From JBPOFY01 sp049889815 (GTDB lineage Bacteria > Verrucomicrobiota > Verrucomicrobiia > Opitutales > Coraliomargaritaceae), in contig JBMHCR010000001.1 in NCBI GenBank assembly GCA_049889815.1, positions 1-54,706 of the forward strand: a stretch of DNA of 54,706 bases, given 5' to 3'. The notes below the pieces were generated by a model. That model saw only the letters and a program-made list of their open reading frames with translations, was not told the DNA's origin and did no database searches. Position numbers and translations under genes: made by a program. Numbering within the stretch: the stretch's first letter is position 1; each line of letters starts with the position of its first letter. Positions 46,699 through 53,601 of the stretch are shown one piece after another.

Positions 46699-48358
46699 AC
46701 GAGCGAAGGCCTCCTGTTTCACCGCCTACAAATACACGACCATTATAAACAAATGGCGAACTGATGCAGAGTCCCTGCTCTCCCGGGCGCGCGACATCGT
46801 TGATGTAGACGCGGTCCTTCTCACTTCCAGACTTCAAATCAAGCACAACCATATAGCCATCGGAACTGACTGCATAAACCGTGTCGCCCGCAATCGCAAC
46901 TCCACCCAGAACAGGGCTCTGTCCGCTGATCGGAGTCGACCAAATTTCATCACCCGTCTCAGGGTCGAGGGCTGCGACCAAACCGGCTGCAACTGGAGCG
47001 ACGAGATAGTCACCGGCAGCAACGGCACCGAGCACGGCATCGGGCATTTCTGTATCCCAAACGATATCACCCGTTGCTGCATCCAGCATAAGAATCACGC
47101 CTGCTGGGTTCGGGTCGCGGAAAACAAAGTCGCCATTGCCACCACCGACGATGATTCGATCTCCGACCTTCGTCACGGCTCCGGTAATCGGATACGGTGT
47201 ATCGACTCGCCACAGCACACGATCTTCACCCGCGGCAGCCAGCTCCTCGTCGGTTCCAGTGCGCAATGCATAGACTGCCTTACCATTAAAACCACTGCCA
47301 ATATAAACCACACCGTCCTCCACGATCGGCGAACTTTCCGGATCTGCTAAATCGTAGCGCCAAACTTCCTCGCCGCTCTCAATAGCTATCGCGATCACAT
47401 AGCCACCGTGCCCTTTCGGCTTACGCGTCTTGGGATCTTCAATCGCACCGGCACCAAGATAAACGATTCCGTCTTCAATTGCGGGCGAGCTCTCAAAGTG
47501 TAATGGAGTTTCAACCATCCAAACGACTTCACCTGTGGCAGCATCCAAACAAATCAAGTTGCAATTGGTATCCGGGTGAAGCCCTTGACCAATCAACATA
47601 TATTTACCGTCTTGGGTAAGCGCTGGGGAACTGAAGAACCCAATCAGCTCTTCGCCATCAATCTGGTCCACGGACCATATAGTCTCGCCCGTATTGGCAT
47701 CGAGACAGAACAGAATCCCATAGCTGTTAGGAGGATCGAGCGTGCACGATGCAGCATACACGCGACCGCCATGCACGATCGGACTGCTCAACATCAAAGA
47801 ATCTTTCTCCTCGACCACTGTGCCATCGAAATCAACCCAGCTTGGGAAATACTCCCAGACCATTTCCAGGGCGCCTTCAGGTGCAACACCCGTTGATCCT
47901 AAACGCATCGAACTTCCTCTGAAAATAATCGGCTCGTCGGCAGCAACGACTGCGTCACGGGCAGGTGCAGCACGCTCAATTGCGGGGGCCACCAATTGAC
48001 CTGTCTTCTTCGCCTTGATTCGTGCTAAAGCAATTTCCGTCCAGTCCACATAAACACCGCCTGACTGAGCAGCAGCTTGCGGTGCGCCGCGAGCACCCGT
48101 CTGAGCACTTGCTGCGGCAGGTGCCGGCCAGAAACGAATCAGCGCCCAGATACCGACACCGATCAACAGAATCGTCGCTGGAATCGCTGGCTTCGCACGG
48201 CAAGCTTTGAACAGCTCTTTAGGCTTAAACAAAAGCGCGACAAAGGTCGCCATACCCGCGGCTATCGCCGGAAGGATCGCGGCACCCGCGTTCACAAAGA
48301 TCGGAACGACCGCGAGATCGCAAGTTATCATACTACCAAACATCTTCGTCGTCTCCAT
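46685..48358 (-). CDS. Membrane-anchored PQQ-type beta-propeller protein
   Basis: A 557-residue protein. Two N-terminal hydrophobic helices (about residues 18-43 and 59-76, separated by KPKELFKACRAKPA) are followed by an Ala/Gly/Pro linker. An extracytoplasmic propeller then has repeated (F/I)CLDA(N/A)TGE(T/V)(I/V)W-type blades. Examples are FCLDANTGETIWSV, ICLDAATGEVVWMV, LMLDAATGDIVWDT and AALDPETGDEIWST. These are PQQ-like repeats of the BamB/quinoprotein kind; no dehydrogenase active site or PQQ-binding disulfide is obvious. It overlaps the FG-GAP gene upstream by 26 bases and the dikinase fusion downstream by 14, so all three are translationally coupled. Confidence 0.9.
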   Translation of the reverse strand: METTKMFGSMITCDLAVVPIFVNAGAAILPAIAAGMATFVALLFKPKELFKACRAKPAIPATILLIGVGIWALIRFWPAPAAASAQTGARGAPQAAAQSGGVYVDWTEIALARIKAKKTGQLVAPAIERAAPARDAVVAADEPIIFRGSSMRLGSTGVAPEGALEMVWEYFPSWVDFDGTVVEEKDSLMLSSPIVHGGRVYAASCTLDPPNSYGILFCLDANTGETIWSVDQIDGEELIGFFSSPALTQDGKYMLIGQGLHPDTNCNLICLDAATGEVVWMVETPLHFESSPAIEDGIVYLGAGAIEDPKTRKPKGHGGYVIAIAIESGEEVWRYDLADPESSPIVEDGVVYIGSGFNGKAVYALRTGTDEELAAAGEDRVLWRVDTPYPITGAVTKVGDRIIVGGGNGDFVFRDPNPAGVILMLDAATGDIVWDTEMPDAVLGAVAAGDYLVAPVAAGLVAALDPETGDEIWSTPISGQSPVLGGVAIAGDTVYAVSSDGYMVVLDLKSGSEKDRVYINDVARPGEQGLCISSPFVYNGRVFVGGETGGLRSYVGQ

Positions 48359-50345
48359 CTAGGCGTTGCACGACTACAGATACAGGTGCGTCACCGGTTA
48401 AATCGACTGCGACTTCACGCTCATAGCCATCGGCGTAAACCACTTTCAGCTTATAGTTTCCCGGCTGACGAACCACGAGGTTCACAAGATCAGGACTGCT
48501 GCAGCCAGTGGCAACATTGCCGCCGAGATCGCGACGAACGAGCACCTCACCTCCCTCATTCATCAAGCGAATTTTTGCACCGACAACGCCCTTCGGCCCG
48601 AGCACGCGAACGGAACAGACTCGTGCCTCAAGCAGGCGCAGCTCATCTTTTTTCAAATAGTCACCGACCACGCGCATTGAAAGCGTGTCGTTTTGAATGA
48701 GTAGAATTTGCCCATCCACATTACCGATCAGGATGTCCGGTTGGTGATCCGCATTGATATCGCCGACCGCGACCGAGCGACCGCCATTGCTATGCGCAGG
48801 CCCTTTGAAGAGTGGCTTTTCATCAACATGAATCTTGGCATGCATATACGAACCATAACCCCGGTTAATGATGAAACGGTTCTCCTTTTTCTCATCGGCA
48901 ATGGTGTAGATGTCGGTGTAGCCATCTAGATTCAGATCCACCGCAACGGTTGCGAGATGGTAGTCAGAGCCTTCACTGATCTCATTACCCCACTTGGTAA
49001 TATCTTCCAACTGTCCGTTACTGTTCTGAATGATCAGCCAATCCTTTTCAATCGGCACGACCAAATCGTTCTTATCAGCGACGTAAGTTGGCATGAATAC
49101 ACCCGCACCAGTCTGGCCATAGGTATCGACACCCGTGCGAAAGATAAAATCCACTTCATGTGCAACGGCTTCGAAAGCACCACTCTCATTCTGCACCAGC
49201 AAGTAGCCATCGGCATATGCATAGAAGATATCTACATCCCCATCCTCATCCCAATCTCCAACAGAGAAGTAGCCGTTACCGCTATCAGCAAACTCCGCAG
49301 CTGTAAATCCAAGTGCTTCCGAAATATCTACAAACGCACCAACGGTCTCACCGGGATTTTTCCAAGCTTGTAAGCCACTGCCATCAATCGAAACCAAGAT
49401 GTCAGGATAACCGTCGTTATCAAAATCAACAAACGATGCGGTCTTGAAATTCTCTTTACTCTCTAACGATAGCCAATCCGTCTTCACATATGAGAACTGG
49501 TTATTCTCAAACTGTGCCTGGTAGATCAGGCCACCCAGAAGAACATCGGTAAGTCCATCATTATCCACATCAGCGACCGAGCAGCTGAGACTCTTCGAAT
49601 CAATCCCGAGCGACTCGCTGGAATCCTTGAAGACCAATGGCTCAATCTGCAGATAGACCCGATCTCCAGCAGGTGATGCTGCCACGATGTCTTCGAGACC
49701 ATCGCCATTCAGGTCATACATCGCGATGCCCTCCACCGGGGCTGCAAGGGTATCAATGAGAACATCCTCCTTGAACTTTACATAGGCCTTGCGCGGATAG
49801 AAATCCGTATCGCTTTCCATGTGGCGAATCAGCTCAGTCAGCTGACTGGTCATACCGGTGTAGATACCAGCCAAGGTGTTGACCGGGTTACCGTCCGGGT
49901 CGAGCTCGAGCTCGGTATCGCCGCCCACGACCCATTGACCGACCGCCTTCACTTCACCAACATAAAACTCGTCGGCGTATGCGCGCACTTGCCGAATCGA
50001 CTTCCGTCGACTCGGCTTACCAGCAAACACTGGAAACTCATCGCCTGGCTTCAAAGACCCATCCTTAATTCGAGATACAAGCACCTCGTCGAGCCCACCA
50101 GTGAAGGTAATCATCACTGGAGCATCGAGCGCATAGTCCCCCTTGATCACTTCAACAACCTTTGTTAGCACCGTGAACGCGTCGGCATCCAAGGCATCGA
50201 CCTTTAGCACCACGACATTTGGATACTTATCGTAATAGACATCGGGCTGCAGTGCGGGGTTGATGACTGCTTGTGCAGGGGTCGTAAAAAGGAGGCCGCT
50301 CAACATAGCTGAGCAGCACAGTATATAAAATAGCAAACGCTGCAT
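48333..50345 (-). CDS. Secreted FG-GAP/VCBS beta-propeller protein
   Basis: A 670-residue protein with a signal peptide (LLFYILCCSAMLSGLLFTTPAQA). A beta-rich N-terminal domain is followed by repeats with calcium-type loops: DLNGDGLEDIVAAS, DVDNDGLTDVLLGG, DFDNDGYPDILVS, DWDEDGDVDIFYA, DLNLDGYTDIYTI and DINADHQPDILIG. These are FG-GAP/VCBS blades as in integrin-like propellers. The C-terminal domain looks like a carboxypeptidase-regulatory beta sandwich (NYKLKVVYADGYEREV). It is likely periplasmic or cell-surface, and lies 32 bases after the G8/CHB_HEX-like gene. Confidence 0.9.
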   Translation of the reverse strand: MQRLLFYILCCSAMLSGLLFTTPAQAVINPALQPDVYYDKYPNVVVLKVDALDADAFTVLTKVVEVIKGDYALDAPVMITFTGGLDEVLVSRIKDGSLKPGDEFPVFAGKPSRRKSIRQVRAYADEFYVGEVKAVGQWVVGGDTELELDPDGNPVNTLAGIYTGMTSQLTELIRHMESDTDFYPRKAYVKFKEDVLIDTLAAPVEGIAMYDLNGDGLEDIVAASPAGDRVYLQIEPLVFKDSSESLGIDSKSLSCSVADVDNDGLTDVLLGGLIYQAQFENNQFSYVKTDWLSLESKENFKTASFVDFDNDGYPDILVSIDGSGLQAWKNPGETVGAFVDISEALGFTAAEFADSGNGYFSVGDWDEDGDVDIFYAYADGYLLVQNESGAFEAVAHEVDFIFRTGVDTYGQTGAGVFMPTYVADKNDLVVPIEKDWLIIQNSNGQLEDITKWGNEISEGSDYHLATVAVDLNLDGYTDIYTIADEKKENRFIINRGYGSYMHAKIHVDEKPLFKGPAHSNGGRSVAVGDINADHQPDILIGNVDGQILLIQNDTLSMRVVGDYLKKDELRLLEARVCSVRVLGPKGVVGAKIRLMNEGGEVLVRRDLGGNVATGCSSPDLVNLVVRQPGNYKLKVVYADGYEREVAVDLTGDAPVSVVVQRLDGDDEDVW

Positions 50346-50377
50346 TTTTAAATAAGCTTGAGAAAGCGATTAAGATT

Positions 50378-51964
50378 CTAGTCGATCACATACACCGTAG
50401 TGTAGGTCGGACTAAGACCAACGCCCTTTTTGTATGCTTTCACCGTCAATTTAGTGGTCTCGGTCAAACGGAACGGTCCCGTGTAGGCTTCAGAATCTCC
50501 GCGTGGTTCGGTGCCATCCACGGTGTAACGAATCTGCGCACCCGGAACTTTGCACTGCATCTCTACCGTGACAGAACCATTGAATATCTTCGCGATCGGA
50601 GTTTCGATTTTGTTTTTTCCACCACCGATTGTGCGAATTTTAGTGTTCTCGGGAAGCGCCTTTAGTTGGAACGGCTCGTACTCGCCCAGGTGTTTATTCA
50701 TGGCATCCATCGCCTTTACGGTGAGTCCCCACTCGGATTTTTGGTCACCGCGTCCATGGTAGTAGGAATTGGGATCGGCTTCCATCTCAGAGACCACGTC
50801 ACGACCGCTCGTCGCATTGTTACGACCGAAGCTCACGTTCTCCCATTTATCAAAAGCGTCTGTATTGCGAAGTCCAATACCGCCCTCTTTCAAGTAATCG
50901 AAGTGAATGCCGTTGATATCCGTTAAACCAGCGATCTGAAGCGCGACACCCTTCTGACCCTCAGCCTTTTCTTTCGGGTCACCTACCGGACGACCTTGGC
51001 CGTCAGTGAAGCCGTCAATCGAAGTGATTGAAGTTACCACTAAGCGCGCTTTCTTGGGGTCTTCAGAATAGACCTTCATGAACGATCCCAAGGCAGTGTA
51101 GAGACCCGTGCGCCCGACCACGTCATTCTCAGCGAAACCGAGACAGAGATACGCATCCTCAGTGAGCGGACGTTCCGGCGAGCCCGCCTGGATCACGCCA
51201 TTTCGGTAGACGTTGATATTAAAGACACCTTTCCGGTTCGTGTTGATGAATGGTGCAATGCGACCCCCGGATTGAATCTCTAGGATCCCACCGTCATAGA
51301 TTTCAAAGGCCCCCTTGTTGGTTGCACCACTGAAACGAAAGTCACCACTGATGATCGCCTTGCCGTGTTGCAGCATCACTTCGTCACTCACTCCAACATT
51401 ACCCAAAAACTCGACCGACTTAGTGCCAATCTTCGCGATCTGAAACTTATGGGAAATCTGACTGTTGCAGGCCTGTTTTTTCGGAAGGCTCGTGCGCACG
51501 TGACGATACTTGCGTCCATTACCTGGAAACACCGCGTCCTCGATTTTGAAATAGGTATCACGATCGCCACGGATCGAAATAAAGTGGATGTCTCCGCCAT
51601 CATACACATCGACATTACCCCAAACCTCCAGCTCGCCGCGGTGGCGCCCAATGAGTTCGGCATTACGTTCGATCTCCACATGACGCACCTGGTTCACCCG
51701 CGAGCCCCGGACCTGATAGTGCTGAGAAGCACGCGGCAACAGGATGTCCGTCTCACGATCTGGTGGCGTCTGGGCAGTGCGCCCCCCTTCCAGCCAATTG
51801 GAAGCCTCACCCAGTTCACCACTGGTGCCTGGGTTCGCCCAGATTAACTGACGACCTTCAGGCCACTGCTCCAGCTTGTAAGCAGGCTCGCCAGCTTGAA
51901 CGAGTTGCAGGGAAAGGAGCAGCCATAGGATTGTGACAATAAAACTGGTGGGGTATTTTTTCAT
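50378..51964 (-). CDS. Secreted beta-helix/G8-like protein with CHB_HEX C-terminal domain
   Basis: A 528-residue protein with a signal peptide (FIVTILWLLLSLQLVQAG). The N-terminal part (ANPGTSGELGEASNWLEGG...DILLP) resembles the start of G8-type or autotransporter-like beta-helix domains, with short repeated strands (GELEVWGNVDVYDGGDIHF, GAFEIYDGGILEIQSGG). The last 60 residues (GAQIRYTVDGTEPRGDSEAY) match chitobiase/beta-hexosaminidase C-terminal (CHB_HEX_C_1) domains. No catalytic motif is evident. It is the first gene of the operon that ends in the dikinase fusion. Confidence 0.72.
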   Translation of the reverse strand: MKKYPTSFIVTILWLLLSLQLVQAGEPAYKLEQWPEGRQLIWANPGTSGELGEASNWLEGGRTAQTPPDRETDILLPRASQHYQVRGSRVNQVRHVEIERNAELIGRHRGELEVWGNVDVYDGGDIHFISIRGDRDTYFKIEDAVFPGNGRKYRHVRTSLPKKQACNSQISHKFQIAKIGTKSVEFLGNVGVSDEVMLQHGKAIISGDFRFSGATNKGAFEIYDGGILEIQSGGRIAPFINTNRKGVFNINVYRNGVIQAGSPERPLTEDAYLCLGFAENDVVGRTGLYTALGSFMKVYSEDPKKARLVVTSITSIDGFTDGQGRPVGDPKEKAEGQKGVALQIAGLTDINGIHFDYLKEGGIGLRNTDAFDKWENVSFGRNNATSGRDVVSEMEADPNSYYHGRGDQKSEWGLTVKAMDAMNKHLGEYEPFQLKALPENTKIRTIGGGKNKIETPIAKIFNGSVTVEMQCKVPGAQIRYTVDGTEPRGDSEAYTGPFRLTETTKLTVKAYKKGVGLSPTYTTVYVID

Positions 51965-52097
51965 ATCATCGCTATTTCTAGTGCCGAAAGCGTTTTAGGC
52001 AATGAATCTTAAAGAGATTCAGAACGGAGAGGTGAATCTCTAAATAAAGACCGAATTGCAGGGCAGCTAAGCGGCACTAATTTTTTCAGACAAACTG
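51965..52097. other. Upstream region of the four-gene minus-strand operon
   Basis: This region should contain the promoter for the operon beginning at 51964. It includes direct words such as AAAGAGATTCAGAA and GAATCTCTAAATAAAGA that form a partial inverted repeat (about 52010-52047). I could not assign a convincing minus-strand -35/-10 pair. Confidence 0.35.
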
Positions 52098-52127
52098 TTG
52101 ACAAGGTCGCCGCAGATTCACTTTATA
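52098..52127 (+). promoter_or_regulatory. Sigma-70-type promoter of tRNA-Asn
   Basis: A perfect -35 box TTGACA (52098-52103), an 18-base spacer and TTTATA (52122-52127) as -10. The expected transcription start is near 52135, about 40 bases before the tRNA. Confidence 0.7.
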
Positions 52128-52171
52128 CGCGCTTCTCTGACGGTCCGCTGTCTTCAGAGAAAAAAACTTTA

Positions 52172-52281
<110 letters not shown>

Positions 52282-52295
52282 GGTTATACCCGTCG

Positions 52296-52404
52296 AGCGA
52301 CCAAGTGATCAACAGTTTGCGCTAGTGGTCACCTTCGGTGGCACTTCGTGAACAATCCCAGCCTGCCTGTCCGCCTTAGCCTAAAGCGACGGCGGAAGCA
52401 GCCA
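52296..52404. pseudogene. Scrambled tRNA-Asn fragments (possible integration scar)
   Basis: AGCGACCAAGTGATCAACAG and the next T (52296-52316) are the reverse complement of the tRNA anticodon arm (52202-52222) at 20 of 21 positions. In direct orientation, ATCCCAGCCTG (52355-52365) plus AGCAGCCA (52397-52404) rebuild the last 19 bases of tRNA-Asn including CCA. They are split by a 31-base insertion (52366-52396) whose ends TCCGCC/GGCGGA form a hairpin. A terminator-like CCTAA...TTAGAGGGTTTTT follows. Confidence 0.75.
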
Positions 52405-52744
52405 CCTAAAGCCTAAATATCAACGACTTAGAGGGTTTTTATCGACCAAATCTTAATACCCGGAGAATCCTTTGGACTAATTTTTAGACTATTTGTAGGC
52501 AGAACTTTTACATAGTTAACAGGTTTCTCTGGTCCCCAAAAGCCAACTTCCTTTGAGCGGAAGCTGCACGGAAAACCATTACCTTCGACGATCCTGTTTC
52601 ACGGCCCTGCTTCCCTGCACTCCAGCATTGACTTTCCCTTGAACTAGGAACATCATCTTTGATGACGCAGCAGTCTGACGAACGCTCAGGCTCATTCTGG
52701 GTAATTCGACAAACGTTTGGGTAAGTCAGCCACTTTATCACAAA
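52405..52744. other. Intergenic segment before the ubiquitin-fusion gene
   Basis: About 340 bases with no gene I can support. A minus-strand frame (52508-52741) would start three bases from the ubiquitin-fusion start and matches nothing familiar. The region must carry the promoter for the ubiquitin-fusion gene, but no clear boxes were seen. Base composition becomes more AT-rich here than in the preceding 50 kb, judged by eye. Confidence 0.4.
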
Positions 52745-53599
52745 ATGCGATTTTTATTTTTGTCTGCCGTTATACTGTTTGGGTCTGCAACGTACGGGTT
52801 CTCCATGCAGCTGTTTGTCAAAACACTGACGGGTAAGACCATCACCCTCGATGTCGAACCCTCAGATACACTTGAGAATATTAAGCAAAAAATCCAAGAC
52901 AAAGAGGGTGTCCCCCCAGACCAGCAGAGATTAATTTTTGCCGGCAAACAACTAGAGGATGGGCGCACTCTATCGGATTACAACATTCAAAAAGAGGCTA
53001 CCTTACACTTAGTGCTAAGGTTACGACGTACCGCCGTAGGCTCATTTGATTCAGGAGGTGGCAAAAGTTCGTCGGGAAACCTTAGAAATTATGGCTCTTT
53101 GGGCGCAGCATTCGGTCCAACAAAACAACTCGGCACTAATATAATGAATTCAAAGGGCTTCATTTTGTTTAATTTCATCCGCCAAGACAGTCCAATCACT
53201 GGTGTGGATAGTGATTCAGATGGAATCCCAGACAACTGGGAAAAAGCGTACGGTTTAGACGAGACGACTTCCAACGCCGACTTAGACAGTGACGGCGATG
53301 GATTCTCTAATTTTGCAGAGTATGTAAGCGGAACGAGTCCAATTGATAGAGACGACAGTTTCTTTTACTCTGGCACTTATCACAATGATCAATTCGCCCT
53401 TCAATTCGAAACTAAAACCGGAAGGACTTACAGCCTTAAGGTGAGCACTGATTTATCGCACTGGCACGAATGGACCAGCATTTTGGGTAACGACCTTGAG
53501 CATACTATAGAGTTTAGTGTTTCCACACACAATATAACGGGACTTAGCCCAGACTCAGAATCTTATTTCTTTAAAATAGACATAGAAAAAATTGATTAA
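52745..53599 (+). CDS. Secreted ubiquitin-domain fusion protein with Asp-rich (thrombospondin-3-like) tail
   Basis: A 284-residue protein. Residues 1-20 form a signal peptide (MRFLFLSAVILFGSATYGFS). Residues 21-94 are a near-perfect ubiquitin (MQLFVKTLTGKTITLDVEPS...), with 67 of 74 positions equal to human ubiquitin. All seven ubiquitin lysines and the Leu8-Ile44-Val70 patch are kept. Instead of the terminal Gly-Gly it reads RLRRTAVGSFDSGGGKSSSG and continues. Residues about 155-201 hold DSDSDGIPDNWEKAYG and DLDSDGDGFSNFAEYVSG, Ca2+-binding-type repeats frequent in Verrucomicrobiota. The last 70 residues resemble the beta domain that ends many secreted verrucomicrobial proteins. No Shine-Dalgarno sequence is clear. 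The next gene starts two bases after the stop codon. Function is unknown; horizontal transfer of the ubiquitin segment from a eukaryote is inferred. Confidence 0.93.
   Translation: MRFLFLSAVILFGSATYGFSMQLFVKTLTGKTITLDVEPSDTLENIKQKIQDKEGVPPDQQRLIFAGKQLEDGRTLSDYNIQKEATLHLVLRLRRTAVGSFDSGGGKSSSGNLRNYGSLGAAFGPTKQLGTNIMNSKGFILFNFIRQDSPITGVDSDSDGIPDNWEKAYGLDETTSNADLDSDGDGFSNFAEYVSGTSPIDRDDSFFYSGTYHNDQFALQFETKTGRTYSLKVSTDLSHWHEWTSILGNDLEHTIEFSVSTHNITGLSPDSESYFFKIDIEKID
52805..53026 (+). other. Ubiquitin domain (residues 1-74 equivalent)
   Basis: Differences from human ubiquitin by hand alignment: I3L, E16D, I23L, V26I, A28Q, I36V, S65A, then R and T in place of Gly75 and Gly76. All are conservative or surface changes. 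The fold and the hydrophobic recognition patch should be intact, but conjugation through a C-terminal Gly is not possible as encoded. Confidence 0.95.
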
Positions 53600-53601
53600 T
53601 T

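Noticed and set aside
52508..52741. Minus-strand 77-codon open frame next to the ubiquitin-fusion gene
   Set aside because: It would start three bases from the divergent ubiquitin-fusion start, leaving no promoter room, and its sequence (Cys/Ser/Arg-rich) matches nothing I know. It is kept only as part of the intergenic segment.
52805..53026. Eukaryotic contamination or chimeric assembly as source of the ubiquitin segment
   Set aside because: The ubiquitin codons are in frame with a bacterial signal peptide before and a verrucomicrobial-type tail after, with no intron. Contamination is less likely, though read mapping would settle it.
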